64,000 nucleotides of DNA from Nitratiruptor sp. YY08-10 (GTDB lineage: Bacteria > Campylobacterota > Campylobacteria > Campylobacterales > Nitratiruptoraceae): positions 1,612,001 through 1,676,000 of the forward strand of contig NZ_AP023057.1 of the NCBI RefSeq assembly GCF_016629565.1, in the 5' to 3' direction. Of this stretch, positions 44,708-53,512 are shown piece by piece (the stretch's first letter is position 1; each line of letters opens with the position of its first letter). Made by a program: the position numbers and the translations under genes. The notes under the pieces are model-generated. The model ran no database searches and had not been told where the DNA came from. It saw only the letters and a program-made list of their open reading frames with translations.

Positions 44708-45823
44708 CTATCTCCTCTCGATTGCCACAGTGGCGCCCATACCTGCACGAAGTCCTTCGATATTATCCAACTTTATGCGCACTTTGAAGCGCTGGTCGAG
44801 CTTAGTGAATTCTCCGCTTGCTATATCGCGAGGTACGAGGCTAAAAGTGGCTGCAGATGTCGGTGCGATAGACTCCACCACTCCAGTGTAAACTCTATCA
44901 GGAATTGCATCTACCTCAATTTTTACGCTGTTTCCCGGTTTTACCCCGTGCATCTTTTTTTCTGAGAGCAACACTTCACAGTAGAGCTTCTTCGGATTTG
45001 TTATGGCATAAACGGGGCTACCTTTTTTAATCACCTTTGGTGCGTCGAAAAACTTTTTGGCAACTACTCCATCAAAAGGAGCATAGAGTTTTGTGTAAGA
45101 TATTTTTAGCTCTATCTCATCAATTGCACTTTTTAAAGCATCTTTTTCTTTTTGAAGCGATTCAATCTCTTTTTTTAGCTCAAAAATAGATTTTTCTTGA
45201 TTTTTTGCTATTTTGGCTCTCTCTTTTAACTCTTTTCGTTTTATTAAAAGAGCAGCTATCCCTTTTTGCATCGCTTGAAGCTCTTTTTGCATCGCTACTT
45301 TTTGCGTCTGGACTCTTTCATAGCGATCTTTTGCAATGAGTCTTTTTTGAAGGAGAGTTTTAAAGCGCTTTTCATCTTTTTGTATCTTTTTTAGCTTTGC
45401 ACCAAATGCTGCCAACTGTGCTTTTTTGGCTTCAATCTCTTTTTGCAAAGCTACAATTTCTTGAGTAGCAATCTTGCTTTGTAAAACAAGATTTTTTTGA
45501 AGCCTTTTTTTCTTTAGTTGCAACGCCTCTATCTTTTTTTGTAAAGCATTCTTTTTATTTTGAAGCTTCTGCTTTGCTTTTAAAAAGTCCTTATCATCAA
45601 TTACAGCTAAAAGTTCACCTTTTTTAACTATATCGTGCTCATTTTTATTCATTTGTATGACTTTTCCACCAACTTTAAAACCAAGCATCACAAGTTCATC
45701 ACTTTTGATAAACGCTGCATCACTGACAGCATTGATTTTTCTAAAATGCAGATAATCAAATCCAAACCAACCAAAAACAATAACAAGCAAAATGATAATA
45801 ATTGAGCCAATTTTCTTGCTCAT
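44708..45823 (-). CDS. EmrA/HlyD-type membrane fusion protein
   Basis: 371 aa with one N-terminal membrane helix (about residues 5-22). Barrel-sandwich halves (DELVMLGFKVGGKVIQMNKNEHDIVKKG and YTKLYAPFDGVVAKKF) flank a very long Lys-rich coiled-coil hairpin (about 75-225), and a C-terminal beta barrel follows. It links the MFS pump to TolC. It leads the leftward operon, and a 21-bp inverted repeat lies 9 bases before its ATG. Confidence 0.9.
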   Translation of the reverse strand: MSKKIGSIIIILLVIVFGWFGFDYLHFRKINAVSDAAFIKSDELVMLGFKVGGKVIQMNKNEHDIVKKGELLAVIDDKDFLKAKQKLQNKKNALQKKIEALQLKKKRLQKNLVLQSKIATQEIVALQKEIEAKKAQLAAFGAKLKKIQKDEKRFKTLLQKRLIAKDRYERVQTQKVAMQKELQAMQKGIAALLIKRKELKERAKIAKNQEKSIFELKKEIESLQKEKDALKSAIDEIELKISYTKLYAPFDGVVAKKFFDAPKVIKKGSPVYAITNPKKLYCEVLLSEKKMHGVKPGNSVKIEVDAIPDRVYTGVVESIAPTSAATFSLVPRDIASGEFTKLDQRFKVRIKLDNIEGLRAGMGATVAIERR

Positions 45824-45831
45824 ACCTTCCC

Positions 45832-45852
45832 TTTGTGAACGAGATTCACAAA
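45832..45852. promoter_or_regulatory. Inverted-repeat operator between divergent efflux operons
   Basis: TTTGTGAA, 5 bases (CGAGA), TTCACAAA form a perfect 8-bp inverted repeat. It lies 9 bases from the EmrA-like start and 63 bases before the TetR start. Its size and symmetry suit a TetR-family dimer, so the adjacent TetR is the likely ligand. Confidence 0.6.
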
Positions 45853-45887
45853 AATGATATATAATTTTTCATTAAGATGTGCTGAGT

Positions 45888-45893
45888 TATAAT
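45888..45893 (+). promoter_or_regulatory. -10 box of the tetR-led operon
   Basis: TATAAT at 45888-45893 lies 22 bases before the TetR ATG. The operator centre is about 50 bases upstream of it, so repression of this direction would be weaker or need a second site. Confidence 0.5.
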
Positions 45894-45914
45894 GGCTAGG
45901 AACAAGAGGTGCAT

Positions 45915-46499
45915 ATGAAAGAGCTCATAAAACAGAAAATTGTAGAGACAAAAAAAGAGATCCTACTTGAAGCGGTTTCAAATCTTTTTGAGCAACAGGG
46001 ATTTGCAAATCTTAAAATGCAAGATATAGCCAAGTATCTTGGTATATCCGTAGGGGCTCTCTATAAGATTTTTGCTTCAAAAGAGGATCTTCTATTAGCC
46101 TATATAGAGTTCGAGATACAAAAATTTTATAGGATGCTACGAAACCAGACAAAGAACATAAACGACCCCTTTTTTTGTCTCCAACACTATGTCAATCTTA
46201 AATTTGAAGTTTTCAGACAAAAAAGAAGAGCAATAGAAGATCCCTTGATGGGAGATCCTCTCTTCTTTTTGAAAATGGGTAAAAAACAGTATATGCTGAT
46301 AGAACCTATTCACAAACTCCTTGCTTCATGGTTTGAAAGACTCCATACAAAGCATCCTTTGAAAGAGAAGAATTTTTTAAAAATTGCATATCTGTTTAAC
46401 TCCTATACCAATGGTTATGTGGAATATTGGATTGTTCAAGGAGACGAACTTGACCCAAAACAGGTTGTAGAACTTTTTTTACAGGGTGTGCAACAATGA
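45915..46499 (+). CDS. TetR/AcrR-family transcriptional regulator
   Basis: 194 aa. The N-terminal HTH is typical: KKEILLEAVSNLFEQQGFANLKMQDIAKYLGISVGALYKIFASKEDLLLAYI (about residues 12-60). The C-terminal domain is ligand-binding and has no family-specific match I recognise. AAGAGG precedes ATG 45915. It is the first gene of the rightward operon and divergent from the EmrAB-TolC operon, the arrangement expected for a regulator of both. In E. coli a TetR protein (CecR) similarly precedes the YbhGFSR transporter genes. Confidence 0.9.
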   Translation: MKELIKQKIVETKKEILLEAVSNLFEQQGFANLKMQDIAKYLGISVGALYKIFASKEDLLLAYIEFEIQKFYRMLRNQTKNINDPFFCLQHYVNLKFEVFRQKRRAIEDPLMGDPLFFLKMGKKQYMLIEPIHKLLASWFERLHTKHPLKEKNFLKIAYLFNSYTNGYVEYWIVQGDELDPKQVVELFLQGVQQ

Positions 46500-47356
46500 A
46501 AAAGATAGCCTTGGTACTTGGAAGCGGAGGTGCAAGAGGATATGCCCATATAGGAGCTATCGAAGAACTACAAAAGCATTTTGAAATCATAGCTATCAGC
46601 GGGGCATCTATGGGTGCACTTATTGGAGGTCTTTGGGCTGCTGGGAAACTGGATGAATATAAAAAGTGGGTTTTGGGACTGAGCGCATTTGAAGTGATGA
46701 AACTGCTCGATTTTTCCTTTGACAAGCGAGGGCTTGTTGGAGGAGAAAGGGTTATGAAAAAGCTTCGTCAAATTTTGGGAGATATCAAAATCGAAGAACT
46801 TCCTGTCACTTATACGGCCGTAGCCACAGATTTGAATAAAAATAGAGAAGTCTGGTTTCAAAAGGGCGATCTTTTGGAAGCCATCAGAGCTTCTATTTCG
46901 ATTCCATCCTTTTTTACTCCCATAGAACAAGATGAAATGCTGTTGGTCGACGGCGGAGTCCTCAATCCTCTACCCGTAGCTCCTACAATGGCTACACCGG
47001 CTGATTTGACCATCGCCATATCGCTTCTTGGGGAAGAAAAAGATATAAAAATAAAGGTTCCCAAAAAAGTCGAGCAAAAAGAGTCTGAACTTGAAGGTTT
47101 GGTAAATGAGGCAATAGAAAAAGCTCGCTCACTCTTTGCAGATCGACAAAAAGAGTATCATCTTTTCGATATTATGGATATGACCATAGAGACAATGCAA
47201 AAAACGCTGCTCAATTACCGCATAGGCGGATATCCTCCCGATATTTTAATAGAGATTCCACAGAATATAGGAGGAACACTCGATTTTCATAAAGCATATG
47301 AGATTATAGAGATAGGTCGAAAAAAAGCAAAAGAGGTTTTAAAGGATATTGCATGA
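46496..47356 (+). CDS. Patatin-like phospholipase (RssA-like)
   Basis: 286-aa patatin-fold lipid acyl hydrolase. The oxyanion hole is GSGGARGYAHIGAI (about residues 9-22), the nucleophile is Ser in GASMG (GxSxG, about 37), and the catalytic Asp is in DGG (DGGVLNPLP, about 150). The body resembles the bacterial RssA/YchK group. It has no signal peptide, so it should act on the inner leaflet. It is coupled by ATGA overlaps to TetR before and an HlyD adaptor after, an unusual place for a phospholipase. Confidence 0.88.
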   Translation: MKKIALVLGSGGARGYAHIGAIEELQKHFEIIAISGASMGALIGGLWAAGKLDEYKKWVLGLSAFEVMKLLDFSFDKRGLVGGERVMKKLRQILGDIKIEELPVTYTAVATDLNKNREVWFQKGDLLEAIRASISIPSFFTPIEQDEMLLVDGGVLNPLPVAPTMATPADLTIAISLLGEEKDIKIKVPKKVEQKESELEGLVNEAIEKARSLFADRQKEYHLFDIMDMTIETMQKTLLNYRIGGYPPDILIEIPQNIGGTLDFHKAYEIIEIGRKKAKEVLKDIA

Positions 47357-48510
47357 AAATAGTACAAAAATATTGGATCGGCTTTTTTGCATTGGCTCTT
47401 TTTGTCATTGCTTCAGCGCTTATCTATATCAAACTCCACCCAAAAGAGCTTCCGCCAAACCTTATTGAAGGAGTTGGAAGATTTGACGGGGACCTTGTCA
47501 ATCTCAACACCAAATATCCGGGACGAGTGCAAAAGATATTTTTTGATGATGGTGATAGAATAAAAAAAGGAGATGTTGTAGCTGTTTTAGGCAGCATTGA
47601 GTATGAAAAACAAAAAGAAGCACTCCAAAAGCAGATAGAAGCCAAACAAAAAGAGCTGAGAGCAAAAGAGAATGAGTTTGCCGTTGAGAAGACGAAAATT
47701 CCCAATATACTGCAAAAGGCTAAATCTGCATATGAAGCAAAACAAAAAGTTCTTCAAGAACTATTAAGCGCCATTTCGTCCCAAAAAGAGGTGGTGGCAC
47801 AAGATAGACGGGATTTCCTTCGTATTCAAGATCTCTATCGTAAAAAACTGCTCCAAAAACATAAACTTGAAGAGATTACTTTAAAATACAAAACGGATAA
47901 AAACCGCCTAAAAGCACTTTTGGCCAAAAAGGATCAGCTCCAAGAAGCGATTGCCATTGCCAGACGGGATGTGGAAGATGCAAAAGCGGCGCAAAGGAGT
48001 CTACAGGCCATTGAGGATGGAATCGAGGCGTTGAAAAAGGCGATCGCTGCTTTGCAGGCGCAAAAGGCGCAGATTGAAGCAGTTATAAATGAGCTTACCA
48101 TCAAAAGCTCCCTTGATGGATATGTAGTCGAAAAAATAGCAAATGCCGGTGAAGTGTTGGGTGCTGGAATGCCGGTAGCCACCCTTATCGATCCAAAAAC
48201 GCTCTATCTAAAAATCTATGTGGATACAATCTCCAATGGCAAAATAAAACTGCACGATAAAGCAGTGATTTTTTTGGACGCCTATCCCAACAAACCGATT
48301 CCGGCTGAGGTAGTGAGAATTGCGCAAAAAGCGGAATTTACCCCAAAAGAGGTAGCTGTACGAAGTGATCGAATCCAAAGGGTCTATGCTGTACATCTAA
48401 AACCAATCAAGCCAAATCCTTTGTTAAAACTTGGGCTTCCTGCCATTGGCGTGATCTCTTTGGATGGCAAAGGTTTGCCAAAGAGTCTTGATGAAATACC
48501 GCAGATTTAG
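47353..48510 (+). CDS. HlyD/YbhG-like membrane fusion protein
   Basis: 385 aa with an N-terminal membrane helix (about residues 8-27). A barrel-sandwich half (DLVNLNTKYPGRVQKIFFDDGDRIKKG), a long coiled coil (about 85-245) and the second half (LTIKSSLDGYVVEKIANAGEVLGAGMP) follow. It resembles YbhG, the adaptor of the YbhFSR ABC exporter, which agrees with the two-NBD ATPase and two ABC-2 permeases downstream. An MFS gene intervenes between it and the ATPase gene. Confidence 0.87.
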   Translation: MKIVQKYWIGFFALALFVIASALIYIKLHPKELPPNLIEGVGRFDGDLVNLNTKYPGRVQKIFFDDGDRIKKGDVVAVLGSIEYEKQKEALQKQIEAKQKELRAKENEFAVEKTKIPNILQKAKSAYEAKQKVLQELLSAISSQKEVVAQDRRDFLRIQDLYRKKLLQKHKLEEITLKYKTDKNRLKALLAKKDQLQEAIAIARRDVEDAKAAQRSLQAIEDGIEALKKAIAALQAQKAQIEAVINELTIKSSLDGYVVEKIANAGEVLGAGMPVATLIDPKTLYLKIYVDTISNGKIKLHDKAVIFLDAYPNKPIPAEVVRIAQKAEFTPKEVAVRSDRIQRVYAVHLKPIKPNPLLKLGLPAIGVISLDGKGLPKSLDEIPQI

Positions 48511-48530
48511 GAATTTGGAATTGGTAAAAA

Positions 48531-49718
48531 ATGAATAAAAATTCAAATATCCAATCTTCAAGGTCCAATGTCCACAAAATAGACAAAAATGTTGTGGTTC
48601 TTGGCTGGGTCAGTTTTTTTACTGATATGGCTACAGCTATGATCAATCCCATTTTACCAATTTTTGTAGTAGTAATCCTTCATGAGGGAGTAGACAAGCT
48701 TGGCATTATCGTAGCAGTCGCTACTTTTGTCTCTTATGCTCTGCGGCTTCTTTCAGGCTATATCTCGGATCGATACGGCATCGTCAAACCTTTGGTTGTG
48801 AGCGGATATGCACTGTCTGCCTTAAGCAAACCTCTTATCGGATTTTCTCACTCCTACAAAAGTGTAGCGGCTCTAAAAGGACTAGAGCGCCTTGGAAAAG
48901 CGCTAAGAAGTGCGCCAAAAGATCTGTTGATAGCAAGTTACAGCAAAAAAAGAGCTGCCGGAAAGACCTTTGGTTTTCATAAAACATTGGATATTGCCGG
49001 AGAGCTAACAGGCACGCTTATTGCCTTTTTTGTGCTTTGGAATTTGGGAGAAAATGAACATATTTTTAGATCCATCTTTCTCTTTACCATCATTCCGGGG
49101 CTCATCGGTTTTATTTTAGTGGCATTTTTTGTCAAAGATATTCCTAAAAAGCCTAAAAAAGAACGATTTACTCTTACTGTAAAAGACAAAAAGGTCATGG
49201 GGGTTTTGCTCTTTTACTTTTGGTTTGTCTTTTTTATGTGGAGTGATGCCTTTTTTGCAATAAAGGCAAAAAGCGTAGGAATTGCGGTGATGCTTATTCC
49301 TTTACTTTTTGCCGTCTCAACAGGCACGCAGACGCTCACAAGCTATCTACTGGGTATTTGGATAGACAGAGTTGGATCGATAAAGGTAATGAGCTTTGGT
49401 TACCTAAACGCCATACTTGCTTTGATAATGCTATGGATGAAAAATCCTCTTTTTATCTGGTTTGCTTATGCTCTTTTGGGACTCTTTAGCGTTTCAACAC
49501 TCAATGCCATTCGAACCTATATCGCAACAAAGAGTGATAACAAAGGCTCTGTTTATGGAGTCTTTTACGCCGGTGTGGCACTTTTTGGCGCATTGGGAGC
49601 GTATGTGTGTGGAACAATTTGGCACTCTTTTGGAATGGAAGCAGCAATCAGTTTTTCTTTGGCTGGAACGACTCTGCTTTTTTTGCTCTTTTTAGGAAAA
49701 ATGTATGCTAGAAGTTAA
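48531..49718 (+). CDS. MFS transporter
   Basis: 395 aa with about 12 membrane helices. The TM2-3 loop carries the MFS motif SGYISDRYGIVKPLV, and a KALRSAPKDLLIASYSKKRAAGKTFGFHKTLD loop lies between TM4 and TM5. That loop recalls a bacterial subgroup of uncharacterised MFS carriers. A polar 20-residue extension precedes the first helix. It lies within the HlyD-ABC operon and overlaps the ATPase gene by 14 bases, so it is part of that system. Substrate unknown. Confidence 0.85.
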   Translation: MNKNSNIQSSRSNVHKIDKNVVVLGWVSFFTDMATAMINPILPIFVVVILHEGVDKLGIIVAVATFVSYALRLLSGYISDRYGIVKPLVVSGYALSALSKPLIGFSHSYKSVAALKGLERLGKALRSAPKDLLIASYSKKRAAGKTFGFHKTLDIAGELTGTLIAFFVLWNLGENEHIFRSIFLFTIIPGLIGFILVAFFVKDIPKKPKKERFTLTVKDKKVMGVLLFYFWFVFFMWSDAFFAIKAKSVGIAVMLIPLLFAVSTGTQTLTSYLLGIWIDRVGSIKVMSFGYLNAILALIMLWMKNPLFIWFAYALLGLFSVSTLNAIRTYIATKSDNKGSVYGVFYAGVALFGALGAYVCGTIWHSFGMEAAISFSLAGTTLLFLLFLGKMYARS

Positions 49719-51321
49719 CAATGTAACGGTGCGCTATAAAAATCGCATAGGCATCCAAAACGCTAGTCTTCAAGCCAACAAAGGAGAGATTGTAGGATTT
49801 ATCGGAGCAGATGGTGCCGGAAAAAGCTCATTGATGCATGCGATTGCCGGAGTCATCTCCTTTGAAGGAGCAATTCGCTTTGAAGATACAACCTACCACT
49901 CCCCAAAAGAAGCGGAACCAGTGAAAAAGGATATAGGCTTAATGCCTCAAGGCCTGGGACTGGTTTTGTATGATACATTAAGTGTTGGAGAGCATCTGGA
50001 TTTTTTTGCAGATATTAGAGCCTTAAAAAAAGATACAAAGTTTTATGAATATCGCCAAAAACTCCTTGAAATGGCTGGACTTTCTGAGTTTTGTGACCGG
50101 CTTGCTGGCAATTTAAGTGGCGGAATGCGCCAAAAACTCTCCCTTATCTGCACTCTTTTGCATAAACCAAAGCTTTTACTGCTTGATGAGCCAACTACTG
50201 GTGTCGATCCTCTGAGCCGACTGGAGCTCTGGGAGATACTCGATAATATTCGCAAAGAAGAAGGTACAATTGCCCTTGTAAGTACTGCCTATATGCAAGA
50301 AGCTGAGCGTATGGACAGAGTACTTTTATTTGAAGAGGGGCAAATTATTGCCAGAGGCAAAGCAAAAGAGCTTATAGATTCGATAAAAAATTATGTCTAT
50401 GAAGAGACAGAGTGTGAAAAGGAGTGTTTCACTCTTCATGGTACAACCTACTCCCTTAAACCGCTGAGCACTCCTCATAAAGAGGCAAAGCTGGAAGACA
50501 TCTTTTTTGTCAGTGCCCTCAAAGCTGGCAAGATACCACCAAAAATCGAAATTGAAGAGCGATCAAAAAAAATCGATCTCCCCCAAATCGTGATGGAAGC
50601 CAAAGGTCTTACCAAGAGATTTGGCTCCTTTATAGCAGACGATCATATCGATATGGTGTTGAAAAGAGGAGAGATTTTAGGACTTTTGGGAGCCAATGGA
50701 GCCGGAAAAACCACTTTTATCAAAATGCTTTTGGGACTCTATCCAATCGATGAGGGGGAGTTGATTTTGCTTGGCAAACCGATAAAAAGTGGTAAAGACA
50801 GGCAAGAGCTGAAATCGAAAATCGGCTATGTCTCTCAAAGATTTGCTCTGTATAAAGATATGACGGTGCGAGAAAACCTCATCTATTTTGCCAATATGCA
50901 TAAACTTCCTCCCCTGAAAGCTCTTAAAAAGATCAATAAATATGCAAAAGAGCTTGGATTTGAGGAGTTTTTAGATGATTTTCCAAATTCACTTCCACTT
51001 GGAGTGAACCAGCGCTTCTCTGTAGCAGCAGCACTGCTCCATGAGCCGGTGGTTCTCTTTTTGGACGAACCGACAAGCGGAGTGGATGCGATTGCCAGGG
51101 CTCAGTTTTGGGAGCTTTTGAAACTATTGAAACGAAAATGGGGAATCTCTATCTTGATAACCACCCACTACATGAGTGAAGCTGAATTTTGCGATAGAGT
51201 TGTGCTTTTAAAACGGGGGAAAAAGATTGTCGATGAGACCGTTCAAAACCTGCATGCAAAACACCCTGATGCAAAAAGTTTTAAAGATATTTTTCTTTAC
51301 TATTACAGGACAAACCAATGA
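49705..51321 (+). CDS. ABC exporter ATPase with two fused nucleotide-binding domains (YbhF-like)
   Basis: 538 aa. NBD1: Walker A GADGAGKSS (about residue 34), signature LSGGMRQKL, Walker B LLLLDEPTTGVDP. NBD2: Walker A GANGAGKTT (about 331), Walker B VLFLDEPTSGVDA. The NBD2 signature is altered to SLPLGVNQRF, so the second ATP site is probably degenerate or regulatory, as in many asymmetric exporters. YbhF/RbbA-type fusions serve ABC-2 permeases, and two such permeases follow with ATGA overlaps. Confidence 0.9.
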   Translation: MLEVNNVTVRYKNRIGIQNASLQANKGEIVGFIGADGAGKSSLMHAIAGVISFEGAIRFEDTTYHSPKEAEPVKKDIGLMPQGLGLVLYDTLSVGEHLDFFADIRALKKDTKFYEYRQKLLEMAGLSEFCDRLAGNLSGGMRQKLSLICTLLHKPKLLLLDEPTTGVDPLSRLELWEILDNIRKEEGTIALVSTAYMQEAERMDRVLLFEEGQIIARGKAKELIDSIKNYVYEETECEKECFTLHGTTYSLKPLSTPHKEAKLEDIFFVSALKAGKIPPKIEIEERSKKIDLPQIVMEAKGLTKRFGSFIADDHIDMVLKRGEILGLLGANGAGKTTFIKMLLGLYPIDEGELILLGKPIKSGKDRQELKSKIGYVSQRFALYKDMTVRENLIYFANMHKLPPLKALKKINKYAKELGFEEFLDDFPNSLPLGVNQRFSVAAALLHEPVVLFLDEPTSGVDAIARAQFWELLKLLKRKWGISILITTHYMSEAEFCDRVVLLKRGKKIVDETVQNLHAKHPDAKSFKDIFLYYYRTNQ

Positions 51322-52433
51322 AAGCAAGAGTCATTTTAGCCTATATGCGCAAAGAGTTTACCGAACTTGCGCGATCAAAGCTCATCTATCTAGTGTATCT
51401 GGTCCCAACAATGATTTTACTTCTTTTTGGCTATGGAATACGGCTTGAAGTAACCCATGCAAGAGTACTTTTACTTGACAATGATACAAGCAAACTCTCA
51501 ATTCATCTTATAAGCAAGTTTGAACACTCAAAATATTTTACTCCAACTATCTCTCATATAAGCGAACAAAAAGCTCTGCGCCTTATGAAACAAGCAAAAA
51601 TCGATGCCATCATCATTATTCCAAGCTCCTTTGAAAAGCGCCTTTTACACGGGCAAAAAAGTGAAATTGGTATCTTCATAGACGGTTCCTTTCCTATGCG
51701 AGCACTCACTATTCAAAGCTACATAGAAGGCACGATTTTACAAGCAGCTCAAGATTTTGGCGCAAAAAGGGGATTAAACCTAAAAATTTTAATCAACCAA
51801 AGAACACTTTTTAATCAGGCTATGCGAGATGAGGATGCAATAGTCCCAGGACTCATAGGACTTGTTTTGCTTGTTGCTCCGGCACTGCTTTCAACGCTTT
51901 TGATTGTCAAGGAAAAGGAAAAAGGAACGATTTTCAATTTCTACGCTTCACCTCTTTCAAAATCTGAATTTTTGGCAGCAAAATTGATACCTGTCTTTCT
52001 TTTGCACTCCATCACCATCTTTTTGCTTTTTCTTTTGGCGCTTTATATTTTTGAAGTACCCTTTCGAGGAAATTTTTTGCTTTTTTGGATAGCAAGTGAA
52101 GTTTATGTGCTTATTAGTCTCTCCATTGGGCTTTTAATATCCATCATCACCAAAAGACAGATCGTTGCAGTGGTGCTTACCGTCATTGTTACTGTGATCC
52201 CCGGATTTTTATACTCTGGAATCTTGATGCCAATTTCGTCCATGAAAGCAGAGTCTTACATAGAAGCCCATCTTTTTCCTGTAATGTACTACAACCATAT
52301 CGTATACGATACCTTTTTGATCGGTCAGAGCTTTCATTCACAAAAAAATATTTTCTATTTAGGGATTTTAGTGGGATTTTTCCTGTTTTATTTTCTCATT
52401 GGTTTGTCTCTTTTAAAAAAGGAGATGCGATGA
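51318..52433 (+). CDS. ABC-2 type permease (YbhS-like)
   Basis: 371 aa. The first membrane helix is at about residues 22-40, then a roughly 130-residue extracytoplasmic domain (VLLLDNDTSKLSIHLISKFEHS region), then five helices from about 175 on with the ABC-2 pattern KEKEKGTIFNFYASPLSKSEFLAAKLIP. It pairs with the following homologue as a heterodimeric channel powered by the fused ATPase. It overlaps both neighbours by 4 bases. Confidence 0.88.
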   Translation: MKARVILAYMRKEFTELARSKLIYLVYLVPTMILLLFGYGIRLEVTHARVLLLDNDTSKLSIHLISKFEHSKYFTPTISHISEQKALRLMKQAKIDAIIIIPSSFEKRLLHGQKSEIGIFIDGSFPMRALTIQSYIEGTILQAAQDFGAKRGLNLKILINQRTLFNQAMRDEDAIVPGLIGLVLLVAPALLSTLLIVKEKEKGTIFNFYASPLSKSEFLAAKLIPVFLLHSITIFLLFLLALYIFEVPFRGNFLLFWIASEVYVLISLSIGLLISIITKRQIVAVVLTVIVTVIPGFLYSGILMPISSMKAESYIEAHLFPVMYYNHIVYDTFLIGQSFHSQKNIFYLGILVGFFLFYFLIGLSLLKKEMR

Positions 52434-53512
52434 TACGCTTCCTTGCAGCTACATTTATCAAAGAGATTGTAACCTTTTTACGCTCTCCTTTACTAGTACT
52501 TGCTGTACTTTACTTTTTTACTCTTGATGTGTACATTGCAGGAGCTGGAATTGCGGTCAAACCTAGAAATGTAACGATTGGGTATGTCGATTATACCGGC
52601 GGAAGAGTAAGTCAAAAGATTCTTTCTCATTTCCATGCTCCGGAATTTAAAAAGCCAAAACCTTTTTTGGATGAAGAGCATCTAAAAAAAGCAATTTTTA
52701 ATAAAGAGATAATGGTTGGAATTATTTTTGACAGAACATTTGCAGTAAACTATGCGCAAGGCAAAAAAGCCACGATCAACGTTCTTCTTGACTCCACAGC
52801 CGCTGCGCAAAGTTTCATTACGCTGAGCTATCTACAAAATATTATCCTTGAGTTTCAAAAACTGCCTTTACCGCTAAAACTCAAAACCCATAAACTCTTC
52901 AATCAAAATGCCGATACCCATATGTTCATCTCTTTGGCTGAGCTTCTATCAGTCATCACGCTGCTGAGCGTGATTCTTACAGCAATGGTCTTTGTAAAGG
53001 AAAAAGAGGATGGAACATGGGATTTGATGCTTTTGATGCCAGTTGATGCAAAAATCACTATTTTGGCAAAAAGTCTCTCCCAAGTGATTATCATCCTTAT
53101 AGGGACATTAATATCTGTCGGATTTGTGATTTTAGGAGCTTTTCATACACCTATTAATGGCTCTTTTTGGGCTTTTGTACTGCTAAGCTTTTTTTATATT
53201 CTTAGCAGTGCCGGTATTGGGCTTTTTATTGCAGCCGTAGCCAAAGATACGATGCAAGTAGCACAGCTTGCCATTTTAATCATGATGCCAATAATCTTTT
53301 TAAGCGGTGCTTGGACGCCAATTTATGCAATGCATCCGATTTTACAAAAACTCTCACTGCTCTCTCCACTTCGCTACTATATAGAAGGAAGCGAGAGTAT
53401 CTTTTTTCGAGGCACTGCATTTACAGATCTTTGGCCCTATTTTGCCGGGGTTATTCTTTTGGGTATACTAACTTTTTGGTATGGTTATAAAAAAATTGGA
53501 AGGTTGTTTTAA
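52430..53512 (+). CDS. ABC-2 type permease (YbhR-like)
   Basis: 360 aa with the same layout: helix near residues 18-40, an extracytoplasmic domain (VTIGYVDYTGGRVSQKILSHF region), and five C-terminal helices with coupling segment VKEKEDGTWDLMLLMPVDAKITILAKSL. A conserved late motif, FLSGAWTPIYAMHPILQKLSLLSPLRYYIEG, is typical of YbhR/YhhJ-type permeases. The stop is immediately followed by the GTG of the DUF3187-like gene. Confidence 0.88.
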   Translation: MIRFLAATFIKEIVTFLRSPLLVLAVLYFFTLDVYIAGAGIAVKPRNVTIGYVDYTGGRVSQKILSHFHAPEFKKPKPFLDEEHLKKAIFNKEIMVGIIFDRTFAVNYAQGKKATINVLLDSTAAAQSFITLSYLQNIILEFQKLPLPLKLKTHKLFNQNADTHMFISLAELLSVITLLSVILTAMVFVKEKEDGTWDLMLLMPVDAKITILAKSLSQVIIILIGTLISVGFVILGAFHTPINGSFWAFVLLSFFYILSSAGIGLFIAAVAKDTMQVAQLAILIMMPIIFLSGAWTPIYAMHPILQKLSLLSPLRYYIEGSESIFFRGTAFTDLWPYFAGVILLGILTFWYGYKKIGRLF

